Notes: generated by a model from the sequence alone, not told the origin. A DNA stretch of 64,000 nucleotides from Gimesia alba (GCF_007744675.1 NZ_CP036269.1:5745546-5809545), one strand, 5' to 3'. Positions 42,301 through 51,194 are shown, counted from the stretch's first letter. Made by a program: numbers and translations.

Positions 42301-42752
42301 TTATGGACGGTCGCGGCAAGCCACCAGTCAATGGTCCGCTGGACGGAAAAGGCAGACGCTCGATTTACATTCAGGTCCGCCGCAATTTCCTCTCGCCGAT
42401 GATGCTGGCTTACGACACTCCCAGTCCGTTCAGCACGATGGGCCGCCGTAATGTCTCCAATGTTCCCGCCCAGGCATTGATCATGATGAATGATCCGTTT
42501 GTGCTTCAACAGGCGCAGCTCTGGGGAGAACGGGTGGCCAAAGATTCGAATCTACAAACAACCGACGACAAGATTCGCTGGATGTACGAAGCGGCGTTAA
42601 GTCGTCAACCCACACCAGACGAACTGGCAGCAGCAAAGCAATTTGTGCTGGAACGCACAGAACAAAATTCGGATAGCCCAGACCCTGCTACGACCTGGGC
42701 CGAACTGGGCCATGTGATTTTTAATCTCAAAGAGTTTATTTACGTTTTTTGA
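39399..42752 (+). CDS. planctomycete cytochrome (PSCyt1) with DUF1549 and DUF1553
   Basis: A 1,117-residue exported protein with a signal peptide (ISSVILLMAVCVSIS). The N-terminal planctomycete cytochrome c domain has CYKCH near residue 57, and the haem should be covalently bound. DUF1549 spans about residues 180-396 (from HPVDQFILAKLE to DHKFDAIS, which carries the conserved CARCHDHKFD). DUF1553 spans about 828-1110 (from RLALAREINDPANPLTHRV). Between them is a stretch of about 430 residues, including a beta-rich, possibly carbohydrate-binding section around 528-700 (VKGSCWVYACVDSHRLLFG). These proteins are typical of planctomycetes and thought to act in extracellular polymer oxidation, though this is not proven. 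First gene of an operon with DUF1501 and a PQQ-like protein. Confidence 0.92.
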   Translation: MKHFLRISSVILLMAVCVSISTSAEELKSKADSVPQFTPDQLEFFEKSIRPLLAEHCYKCHSGQAKRLEGGLRLDARSLIMKGGDSGPSADTKKPHDSLLLEAVRYESFEMPPDTRLKKEQIDLLTRWVEMGLPWPDEKPPAEREAAETFDLKHRRDTHWVWQPLKDVTPPAVKNKNWSAHPVDQFILAKLEANKLQPAQPADKRTIIRRLYFDLIGLPPTPAQIHSYLNDQSPNATEKVVDQLLAAPQFGERWGRHWLDLMRYAESRGHEFDNDAPNAFQYRDYVIRALNADLPYDQFVTEHIAGDLLKQPRLNPEKQFNESVLATAFWYLGEWVHSPVDIRKDETDRFDNAIDVMTKSFLGMTVSCARCHDHKFDAISTKDYYALYGYLQSSNYHQVRFESMPHNQNIVQRAEQLHQRQQSLLKAKLKAAFQHEVKNFSRYYQSASQLVQSGKATDLEQRLHAQAAEQQLNPGILKRWVQLLQNNQAAEKELKAAILLEKNTQASLASPSPFAPASPESPNRTIVNYGNCPPEDFITDGFTFGLAPRPRGTLLFNPADQQLPLTVQLEGAAVRDPLWNDLQDVKSPQMNQKNQLRSYPRAGRTLRTPTFEVQGSIAYRVKGSCWVYACVDSHRLLFGPLHGSTLKKVTADKSGKPLWVFHDLSRYKGHRVHLEFTPIDKGPLEVYQVKHATQFPEPDLTSVSLKSPKVQKAFTDAFNDYFDSPDKPASQTVSLINWTLAHPDLFSEPDSPERLALKKEIEDYQAQRAKLKQAIQTESQTAMAIMDGSAENDHVLIRGSHQNQGPVVERRFLEALNGVTPENTSGSGRLALAREINDPANPLTHRVIVNRIWAHLFGRGIVPSVDNFGVLGERPSHSELLDYLAIKFLNEGRSLKQMIKSLVLTQTYQQASQTALNVSEIDPDNIYLHKMPLKRLEGEAIRDALLSISGRLDTTMYGSSIPVHLTKFMDGRGKPPVNGPLDGKGRRSIYIQVRRNFLSPMMLAYDTPSPFSTMGRRNVSNVPAQALIMMNDPFVLQQAQLWGERVAKDSNLQTTDDKIRWMYEAALSRQPTPDELAAAKQFVLERTEQNSDSPDPATTWAELGHVIFNLKEFIYVF

Positions 42753-42782
42753 TTTCCAGAGAATCCTCAGAAAGTCTGCAAC

Positions 42783-44192
42783 ATGCACTGCGGCCAATTC
42801 CGACAACAATTCACGCGGCGTGATATGCTCAAGCACTGTGCCAACGGTTTCGGTGCCGCCGCGCTCACAGCTTTATTGCAGGATCAGGCATTTTCCGGAG
42901 TCGCCACCGGTAAAACGCATTTCCCCCCCAAAGCCAAAAACGTCATTTTCCTGTATATGGACGGTGGTCCTTCACAAGTTGATACGTTCGACCCGAAACC
43001 GTATTTAACGAAATATAATGGCAAAAATCCGGGCGAGTTTTTCAAAGTCGAAGACACCCAGTTTGACAACGTCGGCAAAGTCCTCAAAAGTCCGTGGAAC
43101 TTTAAACAATACGGCGAGAGCGGCATCCCCGTCAGCGATCTCTTCCCCCATATTGGAACCTGTATCGACGACATGGCCGTCATTCGTTCGGTCGTTTCTC
43201 AATTCCCCGAACATACCTTTGCCAATTACTTTCTCCATACAGGCAGTGGCCTGCAAGGACGTCCCAGCATGGGTGCCTGGGTCAATTACGGCTTAGGCAG
43301 TGAATGCCAGGATCTGCCCGGCTTTGTTGTTGTGAACGGCGGCTTGATTCCTCCCGGCGGCCTCGACTGCTTCAACAGTGGATTTCTTCCCGCCAGTTTC
43401 CAGGGCTCGGTCTTCAAGCCGGGCGGCAGCGGAATTGCGAACGTCAAGCGTTTGGAAAAAACGGCTCAGACTCAACAGCAAAAACTCAAACTCATGCAGC
43501 AACTGGATCGCTTCAAACAACAGCAATCCGGCGTGCACGACGAAATCGAATCGGCCATCTCGAATTATGAACTTGCCTACAAAATGCAAATGGCCATTCC
43601 CGATCTGATGTCGTTCACCAGCGAAAGCAAAGCCACCCTGGACCTGTATGGGTTCAATGCGGAGTACGAACCCACACGCACCTACGCCGCAGAATGTCTG
43701 CTCGCGCGGAGACTCGTCGAACGGGGTGTTCGTTTTGTCGAACTGACCTGTACCAGTGTCAAAAGCGACCGCTGGGACCAGCACAGTAACTTAAAACGCG
43801 ATCATGAAAATAACGCCCGCGCCGTCGATCAACCCATCGCCGGCTTGTTGAAAGACCTCAAACAGCGCGGCCTGCTCGATACCACACTGGTCATCTGGGG
43901 CGGCGAGTTCGGGAGAACCCCATTCGCCCAGGGAACCAACGGGCGAGACCACAACCCGTTTGGCTTCTCGATGTGGATGGCGGGCGGCGGCATCAAAGGA
44001 GGCACCGTCTATGGCGCTACCGATGAATGGGGCTATAAAGTGGTGGAAAACCGCGTGGAAATTCATGACATCCACGCCACCATGCTGCATCTGCTGGGAC
44101 TGGAACATACGAAATCCACCTTCCGCTTTGGTGGTCGCGACATGCGACTGACCGACGTTCACGGACACGTGGTACATGATGTGATAGCTTAA
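42783..44192 (+). CDS. Tat-exported DUF1501 protein, partner of PSCyt
   Basis: A 469-residue DUF1501 protein with a twin-arginine signal (FTRRDMLKHC, residues 10-19). Core motifs are IFLYMDGGPSQVDTFDPKP and, near the end, IWGGEFGRTPFAQG followed by GRDHNPFGFSMWMAGGG. The last of these is a potential metal-binding His-containing block. It is a second DUF1501 copy within 5 kb of the first, with clearly diverged sequence. It lies 30 bases after the PSCyt gene and 43 bases before the PQQ gene, so the three are very probably one transcript. Confidence 0.92.
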   Translation: MHCGQFRQQFTRRDMLKHCANGFGAAALTALLQDQAFSGVATGKTHFPPKAKNVIFLYMDGGPSQVDTFDPKPYLTKYNGKNPGEFFKVEDTQFDNVGKVLKSPWNFKQYGESGIPVSDLFPHIGTCIDDMAVIRSVVSQFPEHTFANYFLHTGSGLQGRPSMGAWVNYGLGSECQDLPGFVVVNGGLIPPGGLDCFNSGFLPASFQGSVFKPGGSGIANVKRLEKTAQTQQQKLKLMQQLDRFKQQQSGVHDEIESAISNYELAYKMQMAIPDLMSFTSESKATLDLYGFNAEYEPTRTYAAECLLARRLVERGVRFVELTCTSVKSDRWDQHSNLKRDHENNARAVDQPIAGLLKDLKQRGLLDTTLVIWGGEFGRTPFAQGTNGRDHNPFGFSMWMAGGGIKGGTVYGATDEWGYKVVENRVEIHDIHATMLHLLGLEHTKSTFRFGGRDMRLTDVHGHVVHDVIA

Positions 44193-44235
44193 ACCAATTT
44201 GTTCGACATCGATCACGCTTTAAAAAGGCAAAAAG

Positions 44236-45510
44236 ATGAAACCGCTTCTCAGAGTGCTCTGCTTCGCGTTTTCGTATTCACTCCTGCTCGGGTCTACCAC
44301 GCTCACCGCGGAAGACTGGCCCGCTTTTCGTGGCCCCCGCGGCAATGGGATCTCAGGGGAAATTGAGGTTCCCCTCGAATGGAGTTCCACAGAGAACATC
44401 GTCTGGAAAGTCCGGCTTCCTGATTCAGGGAACAGTAGCCCGATTGTTTCCAACGGACGTGTGTTTGTAACCTGTGCCGAACAGGAAGGACACCAGCGCA
44501 GTCTGTATTGCTATGATCGAAGTAACGGCAAGCAACTCTGGGTTCGCACGGTCAACTTTGACAAAGTCTTGCCTACGCATAAAACCAACAACTATTGTGG
44601 CTCCACCCCCGTCTCTGATGGAGAACGTGTCGTTGTCTGGCATTCCTCGGCTGGTTTATTCTGCTATGACTTCGCCGGCAAAGAACTCTGGAGCCGGGAC
44701 CTGGGAGAGTTTGAACACATTTGGGGCTATGGAGTCTCCCCGATCCTGCATGAGGGCAAAGTCATTCTGCACTGCGGTCCGGGGAAACGGGTCTTTATGA
44801 CCTCCATCGATCTCACAAGCGGGAAAACAATCTGGGAAACCGAAGAACCGGTTGAAGGGGATGGCCAACGCAACAACGAACGAAAATATATGGGCTCCTG
44901 GAGCACGCCTGTCATCGCCAACGTCAACGGTCAGGATTTGATCGTTTGCAGCATGTCACTCCGCGTGAATGCCTATGACCCTCAAACCGGAAAGATCATT
45001 TGGAGTTGTTACGGGCTGCGAGGCAAAAAAGGGGACCTCGCGTATACATCACCGATCCTCGCAAATGACATCTGCGTTGCGATGGGCGGCTATAATGGTC
45101 CGGCGATCGGTTTTCGGATGCAGGGCACGGGGGACATCACCGCCACAGAGCGACTCTGGCGTGAAGAACCGAATCCGCAGCGCATTTCGACGGGCGTTTA
45201 CACGAACGACCATCTCTTCATGGCGAATGCCGGTCCCAATATTTTCCAGTGCCTGAATCCCACGACCGGAAAAATTGTCTGGCAGGAACGCTCGGGAGGT
45301 GCCGCCTGCTGGGGCTCAATGATTCTGGCGAACAAGCATCTCTACGTCACCGATCAGAACGGCACAACCCATGTGTTCAAGCCGAACGCAGCACGCTTCG
45401 AGAAGGTCGCTCAAAATGAACTGAAAGAACGGAGCAACTCCACGCCCGCTTTTTCTGACGGACAGATCTTTCTGCGCACGTTTCAGCATCTTTACTGTAT
45501 TGGAAACTAA
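44236..45510 (+). CDS. secreted PQQ-like beta-propeller protein
   Basis: A 424-residue exported protein with a signal peptide (LRVLCFAFSYSLLLGSTTLTA). The mature part begins WPAFRGPRGNGIS, a hallmark of planctomycete outer-layer propellers, and holds about seven blades with PQQ-type turns (GKQLWVRTV, GKELWSRDL, GKTIWETEE, GKIIWSCYG, GKIVWQERS). PQQ enzyme catalytic residues are not obvious, so it may be a structural or BamB-like binding propeller instead of a dehydrogenase. AAAAGGCAAAAAG provides the ribosome binding site. Last gene of the PSCyt/DUF1501 operon, and convergent with murB 13 bases away. Confidence 0.9.
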   Translation: MKPLLRVLCFAFSYSLLLGSTTLTAEDWPAFRGPRGNGISGEIEVPLEWSSTENIVWKVRLPDSGNSSPIVSNGRVFVTCAEQEGHQRSLYCYDRSNGKQLWVRTVNFDKVLPTHKTNNYCGSTPVSDGERVVVWHSSAGLFCYDFAGKELWSRDLGEFEHIWGYGVSPILHEGKVILHCGPGKRVFMTSIDLTSGKTIWETEEPVEGDGQRNNERKYMGSWSTPVIANVNGQDLIVCSMSLRVNAYDPQTGKIIWSCYGLRGKKGDLAYTSPILANDICVAMGGYNGPAIGFRMQGTGDITATERLWREEPNPQRISTGVYTNDHLFMANAGPNIFQCLNPTTGKIVWQERSGGAACWGSMILANKHLYVTDQNGTTHVFKPNAARFEKVAQNELKERSNSTPAFSDGQIFLRTFQHLYCIGN

Positions 45511-45523
45511 CAGGAGACTCTGA

Positions 45524-46402
45524 CTACCAGAGTTCAATTTCCATCTCGAGTTCGACGCCGAACTTTTCCGAAACCGTATTCTGCGCCAGGTTGATCAGAT
45601 CGAGCACGTTTTCCGTCGTCGCATTTTCATCGTTGATGATGAAATTCGCGTGCCGGTCGCTGATTTCAGCACCACCGATGCGTGTCCCTTTCAGGCCGGC
45701 TTGCTCGATTAACGCCCCCGCGTGCATGCCACGTGGATTCTTGAAGATGCAACCGGCTGACTGATGCGTCAAAGGCTGGTTGGCTTTCTTCATGATCCAG
45801 TTCTTTTTCATCCGGTTAGCGACTTCTTCGGGATCATCCTGCTTCAGTTCAAAAGTGGCTTCGAGAATTGCCAACTCATTGATGCTGCTTTCCCGGTAAC
45901 TGAAGCTCAACTCGTCCGCGGTCCGTACAAACTTTTCGCCACGAGCCGTTAACACGGAAACTGACGTCGCATACTGACCGATATCACCGTTATGGCCACC
46001 CGTGTTTCCATGCAATGCACCACCGACCGTTCCCGGAATCCCGACCAGACCTTCCAGGCCAGACAACCCCGCTTTCACGGTCTGGGAAACAAGGTTCGAC
46101 AGTAACGCGCCGGCACCAGCCGTCACAATGGTCCCGTCGATCTGAATCTTGGCAAATTCCTGGTCATGAATTCGAATCACCGCGCCCTGAACGCCGGAAT
46201 CTTTAATCAGGATATTCGAGCCCCCGCCAAACACACGGATCGGAATTTCATTTTCGACACAACACAGAACGACTGCCTGCAGTTCGTCGACAGTGCGTGG
46301 TTCCAGAAAGAACTGGGCCGGTCCCCCTATTTTGAAATAGGAATACTTGGCCAGTGGTTCAGAATGCTTAAGAATCTCTTTGAAGTCTTCGATTGAGCTC
46401 AT
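45524..46402 (-). CDS. murB: UDP-N-acetylenolpyruvoylglucosamine reductase
   Basis: Reduces UDP-GlcNAc-enolpyruvate to UDP-MurNAc with FAD and NADPH. The FAD-binding half has FKIGGPAQFF, VFGGGSNILI, and GLEGLVGIPGTVGGALHGNTG. The catalytic Tyr/Arg block is SFSYRES, and the C-terminal Glu is in GGAEISDRHANFI. The 292 residues fit the shorter type II MurB. In the block where MurB proteins normally have a proton-donating Ser (GSxFKNP), this one reads SAGCIFKNP, with C218. Its first 35 bases overlap the end of murC, so translation is probably coupled. It supports peptidoglycan synthesis in this organism. Confidence 0.95.
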   Translation of the reverse strand: MSSIEDFKEILKHSEPLAKYSYFKIGGPAQFFLEPRTVDELQAVVLCCVENEIPIRVFGGGSNILIKDSGVQGAVIRIHDQEFAKIQIDGTIVTAGAGALLSNLVSQTVKAGLSGLEGLVGIPGTVGGALHGNTGGHNGDIGQYATSVSVLTARGEKFVRTADELSFSYRESSINELAILEATFELKQDDPEEVANRMKKNWIMKKANQPLTHQSAGCIFKNPRGMHAGALIEQAGLKGTRIGGAEISDRHANFIINDENATTENVLDLINLAQNTVSEKFGVELEMEIELW

Positions 46403-47819
46403 GATGGATCCGATTTATCTCGCCCGCTCCCATAGTAATGATAATATCACCAGATTGAGCCTCAGTCTCTAAAGTTGAGACCATCTGGTCAAGGGAACTG
46501 CTGAATCTAGCCGAATCATTATGACGAAGAATTCGATTTACAAGCTCTTTTGAGGTTTCAACGGGCTCTTCACCTAGATTTTCACGGGCTGCATAAACAG
46601 GGGCAATCAGGATCTTGTCTGCCAAAGTGAAACTGCGGGCATAATAATCCATCAAAGCCTGCGTGCGCGAGACCTGGTGCGGTTCATATAAACACCACAC
46701 TTTACGGTCCGGATATTCCTGCCTCAGCATCTTGAGCGTCGACTGAATCGCCGTCGGGTGATGGGCGTAATCGTCGAATAAAGTGATCCCTTTATAAGAC
46801 CCCATTCGCTCGTAGCGGCGACGAATTCCGGGAAACTGGTAGATGCCTTCGCGAATCTCTTCCGCATCAATACCGGCGGTATGACACAGAATGGCAGCGA
46901 CCATCGCATTGGAGACGTTATGTTTTCCCGTTTTCTGCAGGGAAATTTCTGAATAATACTCGCCTTGATGAAACAGCCGGAATCGCAGGCCAAACGAGGT
47001 CGGCTTAATATCGGTGGCCCACCAGTCTGCACCCCGTTCGAGCGAAAATGTTGTCACTTTCGCTTTGCTGGCCTCTCGAATTTTATGCAGCCCCAGACAG
47101 GTTGCCGGCAGTAATAAAGAACCACTCAAAGGAATACGAGATACAAACTCCGCGTATGCGGTCGTCATATCGTCCTGGTTTTTGAAATAATCAAAGTGAT
47201 CCGGCTCGATATTCGTAATCGCCGCATGATACGGGAATAAATTCAGGAAACTGCGTTGATACTCGCAGCTTTCTGCCACAAACAATGGACCTTCCCCCGC
47301 CCAGCCGTTCAGATTCTGGTTGCACAGTTCTGCACCAATCACCGCAGACGGCGAAACGCCGGCGTTCTCAAGCACGTAGGCAGTCAACGCAGTCGTTGTG
47401 CTTTTCCCGTGCGTGCCTGCGATACACACTCCTCTTTTTTGACGCATCAGACTGCCCAGCATCTGTGCATAAGAAAATTGAGGAATTCCCATCCGCTGCG
47501 CAAAACGACGTTCCGGATTTGCCAGACCGATGGCCGGACTATAAATCAAAACGTTCGTCCCCTCGGGAACGAATCGCTTGTCATGTCCCTGATGAACCCG
47601 ATATCCGCCTGCCCGCAAAGAGCCCTCAGAGGGAATAGGCGGACTCATATCAGATCCTGTCACTCGGCAGCCGGCACTCGCCAGGTATTCTGCCAGCGCT
47701 TTCATTCCAGATCCACAAATCCCTACCAGATGGGCAGAGGCAGGTAATGTGGCAGAATCCAAGTGGAATTCTTTGGATGACAGACTTTGCTGATTCATGC
47801 TCGCTTTTGACAGGATCAT
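46368..47819 (-). CDS. murC: UDP-N-acetylmuramate--L-alanine ligase
   Basis: Adds L-Ala to UDP-MurNAc using ATP, in the cytoplasm. The N-terminal nucleotide-binding domain has HLVGICGSGMKALAEYL, the ATP P-loop is GTHGKSTTTALTAYV, and the C-terminal block FDDYAHHPTAI is characteristic of MurC. At 483 residues it has normal length. The ATG at 47819 is preceded by AAGGCG; another ATG seven codons in is possible. It lies upstream of murB and overlaps it by 35 bases. No murD, murG, ftsQ or ftsZ is adjacent, so the pair is separated from a canonical dcw cluster. Confidence 0.96.
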   Translation of the reverse strand: MILSKASMNQQSLSSKEFHLDSATLPASAHLVGICGSGMKALAEYLASAGCRVTGSDMSPPIPSEGSLRAGGYRVHQGHDKRFVPEGTNVLIYSPAIGLANPERRFAQRMGIPQFSYAQMLGSLMRQKRGVCIAGTHGKSTTTALTAYVLENAGVSPSAVIGAELCNQNLNGWAGEGPLFVAESCEYQRSFLNLFPYHAAITNIEPDHFDYFKNQDDMTTAYAEFVSRIPLSGSLLLPATCLGLHKIREASKAKVTTFSLERGADWWATDIKPTSFGLRFRLFHQGEYYSEISLQKTGKHNVSNAMVAAILCHTAGIDAEEIREGIYQFPGIRRRYERMGSYKGITLFDDYAHHPTAIQSTLKMLRQEYPDRKVWCLYEPHQVSRTQALMDYYARSFTLADKILIAPVYAARENLGEEPVETSKELVNRILRHNDSARFSSSLDQMVSTLETEAQSGDIIITMGAGEINRIHHELNRRLQRDS

Positions 47820-48247
47820 AGTCGCCTTAATGTCTATCTGAAGTTCCCGATGATTAGTCTTGATCAGGGAGTATTCCCCGACGAGTTCCGGTTTCGGCTG
47901 GATCGTTCCGAAATCCCTCGTCTCTAACTATCGGGAATCAACGCGTTCTGAATCCATTGGTTATGACATTTGTTTCGACTGGATAAACATTATCGAATAA
48001 AAAGATCCTGTTGCATCAAGCCGGTCGTCTAGCAAAAGCTGATAAGATAGGAAAAATATCGTCGAAGATTTATCGAAGTACTTTCACTCCTTTGACTTCC
48101 TTTGATTTTTTCAAAGTTCTTATAATTCTTCTCCGGCTTCGATACAATGCATTATGCCTCGAAATGGGATCTGCCTGAAGGCCAGTTTTTTCGAGACTCT
48201 CTCCAGTAAACACTGTTCAATAGAATCGTCCCTGAAGGAGTAATCGT
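47820..48247. other. intergenic region between murC and a helical-repeat protein gene
   Basis: A 428-base gap between divergent genes. Apart from the repeat-associated TATAAT listed separately at 48088-48126, I see no gene or RNA. Confidence 0.4.
48088..48126 (+). promoter_or_regulatory. candidate promoter with tandem and inverted CTTTGA repeats
   Basis: Two adjacent 10-base direct repeats (TCCTTTGACT at 48088, TCCTTTGATT at 48098) run into a perfect inverted repeat CTTTGA-TTTTT-TCAAAG (48100-48116), directly followed by TATAAT at 48121-48126. The usual -35 spacing is not met, so this looks more like an activator or repressor site over a -10 box than a plain promoter. It is 121 bases upstream of the next gene. 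Confidence 0.35.
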
Positions 48248-48709
48248 ATGCCATCACCCGCATTTGATGTTCAAACGGCCCATCGCCATTTCGCTGCTGC
48301 CTGTTTCAACAAAACCTGGGACTATCTGGATAAAAAGGACCGTACGCCAGCAGAAAATCTAGAGATGATCTCCACCTGCCATGCGTCATATTGGCACTGG
48401 ACCCAGTTTGAGGAACACACGCCGCAAAACATTTCTATCGCCTACTGGCAGTTGTCGCGGGTTTATGCAATGACGAACCAGCCCAGTAACGCCCTCAGTT
48501 TTGGTACTCTCTGCCTGAACGTGACCCGGGAAAATCAATTGAGCCCTTTTTATCTGGCCTATGCTTATGAAGCACTGGCGCGGGCCGCCTCGATCGCAAA
48601 TAAACCGGAAGAGGTCGCATCATACCTGGAACAGGCTAAAAAAATCGCAGAAACCGACCTGGAAGGAGATGAAAAACAGCAATTGCTGACTGATCTGGAT
48701 ACAATATAA
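48248..48709 (+). CDS. hypothetical TPR-like helical protein
   Basis: A 153-residue, probably cytoplasmic protein with a strong ribosome binding site (GAAGGAG, 8 bases before the ATG). It is all-helical by pattern, with two TPR-like units (ISIAYWQLSRVYAMTNQPSNAL and LAYAYEALARAASIANKPEEVA show the typical W/Y-A-G/A spacing). The N-terminal part is rich in His, Trp and Cys. No enzyme motif is visible. It precedes the VWA operon by 37 bases and may belong to it, but I cannot tell its role. Confidence 0.7.
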   Translation: MPSPAFDVQTAHRHFAAACFNKTWDYLDKKDRTPAENLEMISTCHASYWHWTQFEEHTPQNISIAYWQLSRVYAMTNQPSNALSFGTLCLNVTRENQLSPFYLAYAYEALARAASIANKPEEVASYLEQAKKIAETDLEGDEKQQLLTDLDTI

Positions 48710-48746
48710 GCATATCTGGCTCTGCCTGTTCTGTTGCAGGGTCTCT

Positions 48747-51194
48747 GTGATTCAACAAGCCATACATTTGCGCATTTTTATGGATTATCTGAAACAACTT
48801 CTGGAATCCTATTTCGATATCCCACCGGCGGGTCCGGGACAGGGATCTGCGTGGAGTTTCCAGTGGCACTCTCCCTGGCCGACCTGGCTGCCAGACTGGT
48901 GCGTGCTCCTGCTGGGTGTCGGAATCCTGTTTCTGCTGATTTTTGCCTACCTCAAAGACACTGCTCATTTAGATTTACCCAAACGCACCGTCTTATTGAG
49001 TCTTCGATTGGTGCTGTTCTTGATCGTAATATTGTTCCTCACCAAATTCACACTGACGATTCACAGAACCGGCTTGCCCTTCGTCGCAGTATTAATTGAT
49101 GACTCTGCCAGTATGGGTCTGGAAGATGACTATTCCCTCTCTGCGTCGGCCGCCATCAGTCAGACTGCCAAAGAACAGGCGAAGGGGAAAAACCGGCTCG
49201 ATCTGGTAAAAAACCTGTTGCTTCAGGACAACGCCGAATTTTTATCAGAGCTGCAAAAAAATCATAAATTGCGGCTCTATCATTTTTCGGAAGAATGCAT
49301 CCCACTGGGAGAACAGGGCCTGCTCGACAAGATAGACGCCGAGCTGACACAGGAACTGCTCAAACAAATTGAACCACTGGGAACGGAAACACGTCTGTTT
49401 CACGCCGTACAAAAAGTACTCAACGATTTCCGGGGCACGCCGCCTACGGCCGTCATTGTACTCAGTGATGGAATTTCCAGCACCGGTGACGTTGATCTCT
49501 TATCCCGTGCCGCCACTCTGGCAAAGTCAAAACTGGTCCCGATTTTTCCTGTCGGGGTCGGCAGCGAGCAACCAGTCCGCGATCTACAACTGTACGACCT
49601 ACTCGTGGACGATGTCGCTTTCGTGAATGACCCCATCAATCTATCGGCCAAAGTCAAAAGCTTTGGTATTAATTCCGGTTCGATTTCCGTCGCTCTCAAG
49701 GACGCGAAAACAGGAGTCTCCCTCGCCACACGACAGATTCCTGTCAATCCAAAAAAAGAATTCCAAAAGATTGAGCTCACCTTCACCCCCAATAAACCGG
49801 GACTGTTTGAGTATGTGTTTGAAGTCGAGCCAGTCAAAGGCGAGGTGAATCGAAAGAACAATCAACAGAACGGCCAGGTCTCTGTGCTCGATCAGAAAAT
49901 CCGCGTGTTACTGGTTGATTCGGTTCCCCGTTATGAATATCGCTACCTGAAGCATCTGCTGGAGAGAGACAAAACTATCGAACTGCGCAGCATCTTGCAG
50001 GAATCCGATCTGGAATATTCTTCCGAAGATGCAACCGCCCTCGATTTTTTTCCGGTGAAAAAAGAAGACCTGTATCAATATGACGTCGTGATCCTGGGAG
50101 ATGCCGATCCCGCTTACTTCAGCCAGGCCGTGCTGGAGAACCTGGATCAGTTCGTCCGGGAAAAAGGAGGCGGACTGATCGTCATTGCCGGCCCCCGTTT
50201 TGCACCACACGCCTATGCGAATACTGTGCTGGAAGCCCTACTGCCGATTGAAATCTCCAGACAAATACAGCCTGCGAATCAAGCCCCCATTGTCAACGGC
50301 TTCCAGCCGGAACTCACGTCAGAAGGACAATTCAGCACCTCAATCTTTCGTTTTGCCGACAACGCGGAACAGAGTCGGACTATCTGGAATAATCTACCGG
50401 AACTTTACTGGTATTACTCTGCTGACAACGTCAAGCCAGGAGCTTCCGTGTTTGCCATTCACCCCACACAAAAGGGAAAAGACGGACAGCAAATCCCGAT
50501 CATCTCTACGCAGCGAGTCGGCGCAGGAAAAGTCATCTTCAATGCCACTGACGATCTCTGGCGCTGGAGGGATCTTGTCGGGGACCTTTATTACTCCCGT
50601 TACTGGGTTCAGGCAATCCGTTACCTGAGTCGCTCGAAACTCTTAAATCAGGAACAGGCGGTCGAACTCACCTTGGATCGAAAAACCTACCAGCAAGGCG
50701 ACACGGTTCAGTTTCGCGTCAAGTTCCTCGACGAACGCTTGATTCCAACGGATTCAGAAAATGTAACCGTGATGTTGGAACGTCAGGGAGAAGTCTCTCG
50801 GCCTGTTAAATTAACACCTTTAGAAAAATCGCCCACTGTATTTGAAGGAACGTTCTCTAACATTACAGAAGGGGCTTACCATACCTGGGTCTCGCAACCC
50901 ATTCTGCAAGGCACGCCGCCTGCGGAAGATTTTCGGGTCGAAGTCTCTCAACGTGAGTTGTTGAACCGAGATATGAACCAGTCAGACATGCAGAAAGCTG
51001 CCAAAGAAACCAGAGGAAAATACTTTCAGATTTTTACTGCCGAGGAACTTCCCCGGGCTATCCCCGCGGGGCATCCGGTCCCCCTGGAGAATGAAGAACC
51101 GATCCCCCTCTGGAATCGCTGGGAATTTCTGATTCTGTTCACTTTGCTTATCTCTATAGAATGGTTGTTAAGAAAACGGTTTCGCTTAGTATAA
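48747..51194 (+). CDS. membrane-anchored VWA-domain protein
   Basis: An 815-residue membrane protein. Two N-terminal transmembrane segments (WCVLLLGVGILFLLIFAYL and LSLRLVLFLIVILFLTKF) flank a short loop. Next is a von Willebrand A domain with the metal-binding motif DDSASMG and a second LSDGISSTGD, then an interdomain beta region, a class I glutamine amidotransferase-like fold (RVLLVDSVPRYEYRYLKHLL, GGGLIVIAGPRF) and a final transmembrane helix near the C-terminus (FLILFTLLISIEWLL). I keep the GTG at 48747 because AGGG sits five bases upstream; an ATG at 48780 is the alternative. In related bacteria these proteins go with MoxR ATPase and DUF58 genes, which are not present here. Followed closely by the coiled-coil gene. 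Confidence 0.85.
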   Translation: MIQQAIHLRIFMDYLKQLLESYFDIPPAGPGQGSAWSFQWHSPWPTWLPDWCVLLLGVGILFLLIFAYLKDTAHLDLPKRTVLLSLRLVLFLIVILFLTKFTLTIHRTGLPFVAVLIDDSASMGLEDDYSLSASAAISQTAKEQAKGKNRLDLVKNLLLQDNAEFLSELQKNHKLRLYHFSEECIPLGEQGLLDKIDAELTQELLKQIEPLGTETRLFHAVQKVLNDFRGTPPTAVIVLSDGISSTGDVDLLSRAATLAKSKLVPIFPVGVGSEQPVRDLQLYDLLVDDVAFVNDPINLSAKVKSFGINSGSISVALKDAKTGVSLATRQIPVNPKKEFQKIELTFTPNKPGLFEYVFEVEPVKGEVNRKNNQQNGQVSVLDQKIRVLLVDSVPRYEYRYLKHLLERDKTIELRSILQESDLEYSSEDATALDFFPVKKEDLYQYDVVILGDADPAYFSQAVLENLDQFVREKGGGLIVIAGPRFAPHAYANTVLEALLPIEISRQIQPANQAPIVNGFQPELTSEGQFSTSIFRFADNAEQSRTIWNNLPELYWYYSADNVKPGASVFAIHPTQKGKDGQQIPIISTQRVGAGKVIFNATDDLWRWRDLVGDLYYSRYWVQAIRYLSRSKLLNQEQAVELTLDRKTYQQGDTVQFRVKFLDERLIPTDSENVTVMLERQGEVSRPVKLTPLEKSPTVFEGTFSNITEGAYHTWVSQPILQGTPPAEDFRVEVSQRELLNRDMNQSDMQKAAKETRGKYFQIFTAEELPRAIPAGHPVPLENEEPIPLWNRWEFLILFTLLISIEWLLRKRFRLV

